NCBI GenBank assembly: GCA_040754815.1
Contig: JBFMBX010000005.1
Span: 124,001 to 188,000, forward strand
DNA length: 64,000 nt
DNA from: Bellilinea sp040754815
GTDB lineage: Bacteria; Chloroflexota; Anaerolineae; Anaerolineales; Anaerolineaceae
Direction: 5' to 3'
The notes below the pieces were generated by a model. The model had not been told where the DNA came from and searched no databases. It saw nothing but the letters and a program-made list of their open reading frames with translations. Positions 24,804 through 31,148 of this stretch are shown piece after piece. Each line of letters starts with the position of its first letter. Within the stretch, counting starts at the first letter, position 1. The position numbers and the translations under genes were made by a program.

Positions 24804-25544
24804 TTGACCGCACCACTTCTTTCCATCATTATCCCTGCCTATAACGAAGAACGGCGGCTGCCGGATACCCTGCAAAAAATTGTCCATTTTCTGCTCCGGC
24901 AGAATTATCCTTACGAAGTGGTGGTGGTTGAAAATGGCAGCACCGACCGCACGCTCGATCTCGCCCGCATGTTCGAGCAGGATTATCCTTTCATCCGCAC
25001 CATGCATCTGGATGGACGCGGTAAAGGGCTGGCCGTGCGCGCCGGTATGCTGGCGGCAAAAGGGGAGTACCGCTTCATTTGCGATGCCGACCTTTCCATG
25101 CCCATCGAAGAGGTCAACCGCTTCATTCCGCCGCTCAAACCGGAAGGGGAGATCATCATCGCTTCACGCGAGGCTCCCGGCGCCGTGCGCTATAACGAGC
25201 CGCTTTACCGCCACCTGAGCGGACGGGCTTTCAATCTGGCGGTGCGTTTGCTGGCCCTGCCCGGCCTGCGCGATACGCAGTGCGGCTTCAAGTGCTTTTC
25301 GGCACAGGCGGCCGAGGACATTTTTCCGCTGGTGACCATTCACGGCTGGACGTTCGATGTGGAAGCGCTCTTCATCGCGCGGCGGCGCGGCTACCGCATT
25401 GTGGAACTGCCCATCCCGTGGTATTTCAACGCTGAAAGTAAAGTGAACCTGCTGCGCGATTTACGGCAGGTGGTGCGCGATTTGCTGCGCATCCGGCGCA
25501 ATGCCCGGCAGGGGGTTTATGATGTGCGCCCCTCGGCTGGTTAA
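24804..25544 (+). CDS. Family 2 glycosyltransferase (dolichyl-phosphate glucosyltransferase type)
   Basis: 246 residues. The GT-A fold is clear from LLSIIIPAYNEERRLPDTL, the EVVVVENGSTDRTL stretch, the acceptor-site CDADLSMPIEE (DAD metal motif near 94) and LRDTQCGFKCFSAQAAEDIF. The last block is typical of polyprenyl/dolichyl-phosphate hexose synthases, which load sugars onto a lipid carrier for later transfer on the outer face of the membrane. The start is TTG at 24804, right before TAPLLSIIIP; no better start exists. It overlaps the rnhB start. Confidence 0.9.
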   Translation: MTAPLLSIIIPAYNEERRLPDTLQKIVHFLLRQNYPYEVVVVENGSTDRTLDLARMFEQDYPFIRTMHLDGRGKGLAVRAGMLAAKGEYRFICDADLSMPIEEVNRFIPPLKPEGEIIIASREAPGAVRYNEPLYRHLSGRAFNLAVRLLALPGLRDTQCGFKCFSAQAAEDIFPLVTIHGWTFDVEALFIARRRGYRIVELPIPWYFNAESKVNLLRDLRQVVRDLLRIRRNARQGVYDVRPSAG

Positions 25545-26181
25545 TCTCCCTGCCCTGCGTGATGAAGAGCAGTTGTGGCAGAGCGGCTGCCGGCTGGTGG
25601 CCGGGCTGGATGAAGCCGGGCGCGGGGCGTGGGCCGGGCCGGTGTTTGCCGCGGCGGTGATTCTGCCGCCGGTGGCGGATATCGCCGCCCGCTTAGAGGG
25701 CGTGCGCGATTCCAAGCAAATGACGCCGAATCAGCGCGAACGCTGGGCGGAGAAAATTAAGCAATTGGCGGCTTACTGGGGGGTTGGAGAAGCCTCCGGC
25801 GAAGAAATTGACTGCTACGGCATACTGCCGGCAACACGGCTGGCCATGCAGCGCGCGCTGCAAGCCTGCGGAATCACCCCCGCACATCTCTTGATTGACG
25901 CGCTGCGCCTGCCGGAGGTGAACATTCCCCAAACGGCGCTGATACGCGGTGACCAGCGCTCGCTGAGCATTGCCGCCGCCAGCGTGCTGGCCAAGACCGC
26001 CCGCGATGCGTGGATGCGCGCGCAGGAAGAACGTTACCCCGGCTATGGGTTTGCCGCTCACAAGGGCTATGGCACTGCCCGCCACCGCGCCGCGCTGGAA
26101 CGGTTTGGCCCCTGCCCCCTGCACCGGCGCAGTTTTGCGCCGGTTAAAAAACTATCAGGAAATGATACGAGATTGTTTTGA
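25519..26181 (+). CDS. rnhB: Ribonuclease HII
   Basis: Removes ribonucleotides misincorporated in DNA and RNA primers from RNA:DNA hybrids. 220 residues. The catalytic DEAGRGAWAGPV starts at Asp31, and further acidic residues are in LLIDALRLP and the RGDQRSLSIAAASVLAKTARD segment (core SIAAASVLAK), all RNase HII signatures. I favour ATG 25519 (the ATG at 25522 is an alternative) because GGCAGGGGG lies just upstream. The gene overlaps the end of the glycosyltransferase gene by 26 nt. Confidence 0.94.
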   Translation: MMCAPRLVNLPALRDEEQLWQSGCRLVAGLDEAGRGAWAGPVFAAAVILPPVADIAARLEGVRDSKQMTPNQRERWAEKIKQLAAYWGVGEASGEEIDCYGILPATRLAMQRALQACGITPAHLLIDALRLPEVNIPQTALIRGDQRSLSIAAASVLAKTARDAWMRAQEERYPGYGFAAHKGYGTARHRAALERFGPCPLHRRSFAPVKKLSGNDTRLF

Positions 26182-26258
26182 TTTTTTGGTTAATTTACTC
26201 AAAGCAGGATTGTATCCATCAACGGCCGGGGGAGGAAAAAAAAGAGGAAAACTCATGC

Positions 26259-26287
26259 TTGAAAAATCTGGATATATGCAATAAAAT
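26259..26287 (+). promoter_or_regulatory. Promoter of RNA–DUF3800 module A
   Basis: TTGAAA (26259–26264), 17-bp spacer, TAAAAT (26282–26287). Six bases separate the -10 box from the first paired base of the RNA. Confidence 0.7.
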
Positions 26288-26293
26288 AAAGTT

Positions 26294-26360
26294 GCGTCTG
26301 GGATGAGTCGCCAAGCGTCTCATCGTGGGGCGATATGCCCCAACCCCAGTCGCTTTTTTT
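26294..26360 (+). ncRNA. Structured RNA upstream of DUF3800 gene, copy A
   Basis: A three-way junction ending in seven U. The outer stem pairs GCG-T-CTGG (26294–26301) with CCAG-T-CGC (26346–26353). Hairpin 1 pairs GATGAG (26302–26307) with CTCATC (26319–26324) and continues CG/CG around the loop CCAAG. Hairpin 2 pairs TGGGGC (26326–26331) with GCCCCA (26337–26342) around GATAT. The RNA begins at its own promoter and could end at the U-run, 16 nt before the DUF3800 ATG. RNA motifs named after DUF3800 genes have been reported from comparative genomics; their role is unknown. Confidence 0.8.
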
Positions 26361-26376
26361 AAGAAGCGGGGTGGAT

Positions 26377-27276
26377 ATGCATTTGTGTTACATAGATGAA
26401 TCGGGAACATCGGATATACCGGGGAACTCATCTCACTATGTTTTGGCCGGATTATCCATTCCGATTTCGAAATGGAAAGAATGTGACCATAGTATTGAAT
26501 TAATCAAGCAAAAATACGGTTTGGAATATGCGGAAATTCATGTTGCCTGGATGTTACGCCCTTATCTTGAACAAAATAAAATTCCGAATTTTGCATTTCT
26601 AAATGAAAATCAAAGAAGATCGGCTGTTCAGGCTTATCGAAATCAGGAACTTCTCAGGTTGCAGAAGTCAAATAACAGCAAGCTCTACCGGCAGACCCGG
26701 AAAAATTATCAAAAAACTGAACCCTACATTCATCTTACCTATGATCAACGCAAAAAAATTATCATGGAAATTGCCGAGACAATTGGCAAATGGCAATTTG
26801 CACGATTGTTTGCCGAATGTGTAGATAAACTTCACTTTGATCCGTCACGATCTTCGCATTCCATAGATGAACAATCTTTTGAACAGGTTGTTTCAAGGTT
26901 TGAAAAATATCTTCAGAATCTCGATAAAAAACACCCTGAAAGTAATGCGTATGGTCTCCTTATCCATGATAATAATCCAACCGTTGCGCAAAAACACACT
27001 CTCTTAATGAAAAAATTCCATAAAGACGGCACTTTTTGGACGCGAATCAGTCATATTATTGAAACCCCCCTATTTGTGGACAGTCAATTAACCAGCATGG
27101 TGCAGATTGCTGATCTGTGCGGGTATGCCCTGCGAAGATATTTGGAAAATGGCGAAACGGAATGCTTTGATTTTATTTTCCAAAGAGCCGACCGTAAAGA
27201 AAATACGGTTGTTGGGGTCAGACACTTTACAAAAAACTCATGCACCTGCAAAATTTGTAATGCTCATCGAAGATAA
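26377..27276 (+). CDS. DUF3800 domain protein A
   Basis: 299 residues, function unknown. It has the family's N-terminal YIDESG motif (Asp7, Glu8) and the later QIADLCGYALRR motif (about 243), which are presumed active-site residues of a nuclease-like fold. A C-terminal CTCKICNAHRR may bind a metal. The gene is AT-rich compared with rnhB just upstream, suggesting transfer. Start 26377 directly precedes the HLCYIDESG motif; an earlier in-frame start would lie inside the structured RNA. It follows the RNA element as a probable two-part unit. Its 3' end overlaps the convergent methyltransferase gene by 39 nt. Confidence 0.9.
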   Translation: MHLCYIDESGTSDIPGNSSHYVLAGLSIPISKWKECDHSIELIKQKYGLEYAEIHVAWMLRPYLEQNKIPNFAFLNENQRRSAVQAYRNQELLRLQKSNNSKLYRQTRKNYQKTEPYIHLTYDQRKKIIMEIAETIGKWQFARLFAECVDKLHFDPSRSSHSIDEQSFEQVVSRFEKYLQNLDKKHPESNAYGLLIHDNNPTVAQKHTLLMKKFHKDGTFWTRISHIIETPLFVDSQLTSMVQIADLCGYALRRYLENGETECFDFIFQRADRKENTVVGVRHFTKNSCTCKICNAHRR

Positions 27277-28035
27277 AGATTTGTGCTGCTTACTCCACAC
27301 CTGATACAAGCCCAGCCGCCCGCCTTCACCATCCGACTCGAATTCTTCGATAATTTCAAAGCCGCTTGCCTGTGCCAGTTGACTTAATTCCGCGCGCGAA
27401 AACAAATGCACATAGCGCAGGCCGACCTGCTCCGCCTGCCCCGGCAGGGCATGCCGCCAGTCCAGCAGCGTGTCACCCGCTTCCACTTCGCGCTCGTCTA
27501 TCCCAACCCGCGACCACGGCTGAACCCGCGCCAGCCAGCGCGGTGAGTGCTGAAACTGCCACTCCGAGTGGATGAACAAACCGCCGGCAGGCAGCAGGCT
27601 GTTGACCTGTTCCAGAATGCGCCGGCGTAAATCAGCCGAGGGGATGTGGTGCAGCACGGCGAACGCCAGCACCGCATCCACCGGAAAGGCCGCCGCAATC
27701 TCAATCCAGTCCGGGTCGGCCAGATTGGCCAGCGCAAAGCGGATATCCACCCCGCCGGGGGGAGCGGCTTTTAAGGCGGCGCGCGCCTCTGCCAGTAAGA
27801 CCGGCGAGGCATCCAGCCCAAGGTACGAGCCGGTCGGCCAGCGCCGGTCGAGTTCCAGCGCCAGCGCGCCGGAGCCGCAGCCCAAATCCAGCAGGCGGCC
27901 GCCCACCGGCAGGTTTTCGATGATTCGCCGTACCCCCGGTTGAATGCGCCGGCGGGTGGCGGCAAAGGCCGCCCCAAAATTCTGGTAAAATTGGTCATTA
28001 ATCTCAAGAAGTTTCTGGATGATTTCCGGACGCAT
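27238..28035 (-). CDS. SAM-dependent methyltransferase, Trm9/ABH8-like
   Basis: About 265 residues. It has a class I methyltransferase fold: LLDLGCGSGALALEL binds SAM, followed by GLDASPVLL, FALANLADPDW and VLAFAVLHHIP. The N-terminal NDQFYQNFGAAFAATRRRIQPGV and the C-terminal RYVHLFSRAELSQLA...GFEIIEEFES resemble Trm9/ABH8 methyltransferases, which complete mcm5U at tRNA wobble position 34. That function would fit the Elp3 gene 600 bp away. Start ATG 28035 is preferred; a TTG 11 codons upstream is possible. The subfamily assignment is from memory of family patterns and is moderate. Confidence 0.78.
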   Translation of the reverse strand: MRPEIIQKLLEINDQFYQNFGAAFAATRRRIQPGVRRIIENLPVGGRLLDLGCGSGALALELDRRWPTGSYLGLDASPVLLAEARAALKAAPPGGVDIRFALANLADPDWIEIAAAFPVDAVLAFAVLHHIPSADLRRRILEQVNSLLPAGGLFIHSEWQFQHSPRWLARVQPWSRVGIDEREVEAGDTLLDWRHALPGQAEQVGLRYVHLFSRAELSQLAQASGFEIIEEFESDGEGGRLGLYQVWSKQHKSLSSMSITNFAGA

Positions 28036-28105
28036 GGTTGAGAGATGTGGTTTGAGTTTATCCTTCAATCATACCGCAAAGTTTGCCATCCGTAATCTGC
28101 GGCGT

Positions 28106-28111
28106 TATAAT
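28106..28111 (+). promoter_or_regulatory. -10 box for the DUF4258/YgiT-like pair
   Basis: TATAAT ends 7 nt before the ATG at 28119, implying a leaderless mRNA. A convincing -35 box is not visible. Confidence 0.5.
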
Positions 28112-28118
28112 TTTATTG

Positions 28119-28427
28119 ATGATTCAACATATTCGAGAAAAAATCCGTCAACGCCGGTTTGAATTTTCAAAACATGCTGTTGATCAAAGCATTTTACGGC
28201 ACATAACTCTTTCAGAATTTTACGAGGCGGTAGAAAATGCTCAAATAATCGAGGACTATCCCGAAGATAAATATGGCCCCAGTTGCCTGTTGTTGGGATT
28301 TACTCAATCGAATCGTCCCCTTCATATCCAATGCAGTTACCCTGAACGACCATTGATAAAAATCATTACACTTTATCAACCTGACCCAAATGAATGGGAT
28401 GATTACAAAACAAGGAAAGTACAATGA
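28119..28427 (+). CDS. DUF4258 protein, probable toxin
   Basis: 102 residues with the DUF4258 pattern: FSKHAVDQSILRHITLSEF near the start, then EDYPEDKYGPSCLLLGF and RPLHIQCSYPE...IKIITLYQPDPNEW. The family has the small RelE/MqsR-like fold and commonly sits before a YgiT/MqsA-type antitoxin gene, exactly as here (4-nt overlap). The likely role is an mRNA interferase; this is inferred from family and context. Base composition is AT-rich relative to Elp3. Confidence 0.85.
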   Translation: MIQHIREKIRQRRFEFSKHAVDQSILRHITLSEFYEAVENAQIIEDYPEDKYGPSCLLLGFTQSNRPLHIQCSYPERPLIKIITLYQPDPNEWDDYKTRKVQ

Positions 28428-28636
28428 AAGAAGAGAAATTAATCGAAACCAAAGTGACTTATACCCTCGAGATAGAGGGAGAATTAATCCTGATTACAGG
28501 TGTACCCGCGCGCGTCAATCCTGAAACAGGAGAACAGTTTTTTGCTCCAGAAATTGTGGAACGGTTGCAACAGATTGTATGGAAGCGATGCACGCCTAAC
28601 CGCTATGTTCGGGTGCCTGTTTATGAATTCGTATAA
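28424..28636 (+). CDS. YgiT-type antitoxin-like protein lacking zinc cysteines
   Basis: 70 residues. The LITGVPARVNPETGEQFFAPEIVERL stretch aligns with the YgiT/MqsA N-terminal domain, where it normally reads GVPA-x-C-x2-CGE. Here both cysteines are replaced (Asn and Thr in ARVNPETGE), so no zinc finger can form. There is no DNA-binding HTH domain. It probably neutralises the DUF4258 partner by direct binding; that is inference. Confidence 0.8.
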   Translation: MKEEKLIETKVTYTLEIEGELILITGVPARVNPETGEQFFAPEIVERLQQIVWKRCTPNRYVRVPVYEFV

Positions 28637-28675
28637 TGAGTCACCCCTGCTTTACAGTTTTATTGGAAATTCGGT

Positions 28676-30265
28676 ATGGACAAACAACTCTGGCTGGCAA
28701 ACCGCCAGTTGACCCCTGAAAAGATAGAATACGCCCGCGCGGTGCTGGAAGAGGTGCGCCGCGGCGCGGATGTCTTTCAGGCCGTGCGCCGCCACCCGCT
28801 GCCGGGCGGCGGCTATCTCGCCAAGTCCGTGCTGGTGGCCGCCTACCGCGCGCTGACCGAAAGCGGCCAGTGGCCCGCCGATGATGACCTGCTCGCCCGC
28901 CTGCGCATGAAGCCGGTGCGCACGCTTTCCGGCGTGACCACCGTCACCGTGCTGACCAAACCCTACCCCTGCCCGGGCAAGTGCATCTTCTGCCCCACCG
29001 ATGTGCGCATGCCCAAAAGTTACCTGCCGGATGAACCCGGTGCGGCGCGCGCCTTTCAGAACGACTTTGACCCCTACCGGCAGGTGCAGACCCGCCTTGA
29101 ATCCTACCGCGCAAACGGCCACCCCACCGATAAAATCGAACTGCTGATTTTGGGCGGCACGTGGAGCGCCTACCGCCGTGACTATCAGGAATGGTTTGTG
29201 CAGCGCTGTTTTGATGCCATGAACGGCTTTGATTCGGCCTCGCTGGCCGAGGCGCAGCGCGCCAACGAAACCGCCGCCTGCCGCAATGTGGGGCTGGTCA
29301 TCGAAACCCGGCCGGATGAAATCACCCCCCGCGAAATCGCCTGGCTGCGCTATCTGGGTGTGACCAAAGTGCAGATGGGGGCGCAGTCGCTGGATGACCG
29401 CATCCTTGAACTCAACCAGCGCGGCCACACCGCTGCCCAAACCCTGCAGGCCACCGCTCTGCTGCGCGCCGCCGGCTTCAAAGTGGTGCTGCACTGGATG
29501 CCCAACCTGCTGGGTGCAACGCCGGAAACCGACCGGCAGGACTTTCAACGGCTGTGGCAGGGCTACTGCCCGGATGAAATCAAAATTTACCCCTGCCAGT
29601 TGCTGGAAAATGCCGACCTGTACGAATACTGGCGGCGGGGGGAGTACCGCCCCTACACGACCGAAGAATTGATCCACCTGATTGCCGACCTCAAACCCGG
29701 CATCCCGCCCTACTGTCGCGTCAACCGGGTGATTCGCGATATTCCCTCCACCCATGTGGTAGAGGGCAACCGCCGCACCAGCCTGCGGCAGGATGTGCTG
29801 GCCGAACTGCTGCGCCGCGGGCAGACCTGCGGCTGCATCCGCTGCCACGAGGTGCGCGGTGAAAAGGTTGACCCGCAAACGCTGACTTTTCAGGATTACA
29901 CCTATCCCGCCGCCGAGGCGGAGGAACACTTCCTGCATTACCGCACGCCCAACGGTAAGATTGCCGGCTACCTGCGCCTTTCCCTGCCGCTGCCGGGTGC
30001 GCCGGATGTCGGTCTGGCCGACCTGCACGGTGCGGCGTTGATTCGCGAAGTGCATGTTTATGGGCAGTCCCTGCCGGTGGGCATGGATCAGGAAGGGGCA
30101 GCGCAGCACAGCGGGCTGGGCACGCGCCTGATTCAAACCGCCGAAGAAATTGCCCGCCGTCACGGCTTCAACCGCATGGCGGTGATTGCGGCCATCGGCA
30201 CGCGGCGGTACTACCGTCAGCGCGGCTTTGAGATGGGCGAGCTATACATGGTCAAGGATTTATAA
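28676..30265 (+). CDS. Elp3-like tRNA uridine-34 carboxymethyltransferase (radical SAM / GNAT)
   Basis: 529 residues. Elp3 uses acetyl-CoA and a SAM radical to make 5-carboxymethyluridine derivatives at the wobble position of tRNA. The N-terminal region binds tRNA (about 1–85). The radical SAM cluster motif is Cys99-x3-Cys103-x2-Cys106 in CPGKCIFCP. LGGTWSAYRRDYQEWF and IKIYPCQLLENADLY are Elp3-specific. The GNAT domain spans about 430–529 and ends in HGFNRMAVIAAIGTRRYYR (core AVIAAIGTRRYYRQRGFE). Length fits Elp3 from Chloroflexota. A Trm9-like methyltransferase gene is close by on the other strand. Confidence 0.95.
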   Translation: MDKQLWLANRQLTPEKIEYARAVLEEVRRGADVFQAVRRHPLPGGGYLAKSVLVAAYRALTESGQWPADDDLLARLRMKPVRTLSGVTTVTVLTKPYPCPGKCIFCPTDVRMPKSYLPDEPGAARAFQNDFDPYRQVQTRLESYRANGHPTDKIELLILGGTWSAYRRDYQEWFVQRCFDAMNGFDSASLAEAQRANETAACRNVGLVIETRPDEITPREIAWLRYLGVTKVQMGAQSLDDRILELNQRGHTAAQTLQATALLRAAGFKVVLHWMPNLLGATPETDRQDFQRLWQGYCPDEIKIYPCQLLENADLYEYWRRGEYRPYTTEELIHLIADLKPGIPPYCRVNRVIRDIPSTHVVEGNRRTSLRQDVLAELLRRGQTCGCIRCHEVRGEKVDPQTLTFQDYTYPAAEAEEHFLHYRTPNGKIAGYLRLSLPLPGAPDVGLADLHGAALIREVHVYGQSLPVGMDQEGAAQHSGLGTRLIQTAEEIARRHGFNRMAVIAAIGTRRYYRQRGFEMGELYMVKDL

Positions 30266-30500
30266 AGCGTTCCTTGCCGGCAAACGCGGCAATCTCCCGC
30301 AAAGCCTTTCTAAAAGCAAGGGAGGAGATTCCCACCTGCACTGCACCAACACCTGCACTGCACCAAACGCAGTGCGGTGCAAGTGACGCAGTGCGGTGCA
30401 GGTGCGCTTCGCTCGGAATGACATGGTATACGTCACCGCGAGCCGCCGTCAGGCGGCGTGGCGGTCTCCCGCAAAATCGTTGCGCAGGGCGGGCGGAAGA
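30266..30500. repeat. Dispersed intergenic repeat, copy 1
   Basis: Contains modules shared with 47502–47710: the palindromic core GAGCCGCCGTCAGGCGGCGT flanked by CGTCACCGC and GGCGGTCTCCCGC, a CACCTGCACTGCACC stretch, and ACGCAGTGCGGTGC in several copies. It lies between convergent genes, as do the other copies. It resembles the common GTCATTGCGAG...GTGGCAATCTC intergenic repeats of many bacteria. Confidence 0.75.
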
Positions 30501-30504
30501 TGAT

Positions 30505-30543
30505 AAAAAAAAATTCTCCCGCATGAGGCATTCATGCGGGAGA
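30505..30543 (-). terminator. Terminator of the small-ORF transcript
   Basis: A 12-bp stem (TCTCCCGCATGA/TCATGCGGGAGA, loop GGCAT) is followed on the minus strand by nine T. It marks the end of the transcript carrying the two tiny ORFs at 30692–30966. Confidence 0.85.
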
Positions 30544-30566
30544 GGCAATCAGGAAGAGTACGGACG

Positions 30567-30606
30567 GCGCCCTGTTCACCGGGCGCAAGTCCCGGTTTAT
30601 GGGCGC
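30567..30606 (-). other. Two-tier hairpin in the 3' region of the small-ORF transcript
   Basis: GCGCCC pairs with GGGCGC (outer, 30567–30572 with 30601–30606) and ACCGGG with CCCGGT (inner, 30578–30583 with 30591–30596), with an asymmetric internal loop. Together with the terminator it gives a structured 3' end of about 150 nt without a convincing gene. No known RNA family recognised. Confidence 0.5.
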
Positions 30607-30691
30607 AGAAAGGTATCCCGCAACCGATCAGGGCGATTCTCTCGGCGGGGTGGAACGAACGGGCAGGGGTGTTCCGACAGCAAAATCATCC

Positions 30692-30787
30692 TCAGTTTTT
30701 GCGTTCTTCGGATTGCAGACCAACGAGGCTGAGCGCCACAAACATCGTCCCTACCGCTGCAACAACCAGATAAACCACTGTAGCCAT
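30692..30787 (-). CDS. 31-residue single-pass membrane peptide
   Basis: ATG 30787 to TGA 30694–30692, preceded by a full ribosome site (AGGAGGAGG, 6 nt spacing). The peptide MATVVYLVVAAVGTMFVALS continues LVGLQSEERKN: one transmembrane helix and a charged, presumably cytoplasmic tail. Size and layout resemble small regulatory subunits of membrane complexes. Not recognised as a named family. Confidence 0.72.
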   Translation of the reverse strand: MATVVYLVVAAVGTMFVALSLVGLQSEERKN

Positions 30788-30819
30788 TTTGACCTCCTCC
30801 TCCTGAAGGACCACACCAG

Positions 30820-30966
30820 TTAAAGGAGCCGTTCATCATGCTGCACATCAGGAGGCTCTTGAATAATATAACCCTCGCAACCCATAAAAGGTTCACACGT
30901 TGGTTGGGTTTTTAACCTGGCCGGGGGGTTCGTTTCCACCTGTTCGAATGGTGGGGCAGGTGTCAT
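30820..30966 (-). CDS. 48-residue Pro-rich peptide with a Cys pair, first gene of a small-ORF pair
   Basis: ATG 30966 to TAA 30822–30820. CAGGGGG precedes it; a GTG two codons earlier (30972) is an alternative start with better spacing. The first half is Pro-rich (MTPAPPFEQVETNPPARLK) and the second holds TCEPFMGCEGYIIQEPPDVQ, with two cysteines six residues apart. It sits between a clear promoter and the 31-residue membrane ORF, in the same transcript. Coding is likely from the signals, but no family is recognised. Confidence 0.6.
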   Translation of the reverse strand: MTPAPPFEQVETNPPARLKTQPTCEPFMGCEGYIIQEPPDVQHDERLL

Positions 30967-31005
30967 ACTCACGGCCCCCTGTTTGTGCAGACATTTCGCA
31001 ATTTC

Positions 31006-31034
31006 ATTGTAGCAAATTCTTACTGCATAACCAA
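31006..31034 (-). promoter_or_regulatory. Promoter of the small-ORF pair
   Basis: TTGGTT (31034–31029), 17-bp spacer, TACAAT (31011–31006) with a TGC extension on the minus strand; the start site would be near 30999. Confidence 0.6.
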
Positions 31035-31148
31035 TAAAAATTTTGTAAAGTCCGCATAAACGCGCCGGGTTATTGTGATACCTTGTATACGAAAAAACCC
31101 CTCAAAAAGTTCCCGCACCCCCTGCTCCACTCAAAAACAGGAAATCGC

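Noticed and set aside
30551..30680. Possible T-box or other known riboswitch on the plus strand
   Set aside because: A GAAGAGTAC segment resembles T-box stem I, but the T-box sequence, specifier loop and a downstream plus-strand gene are missing; the terminator points the other way.
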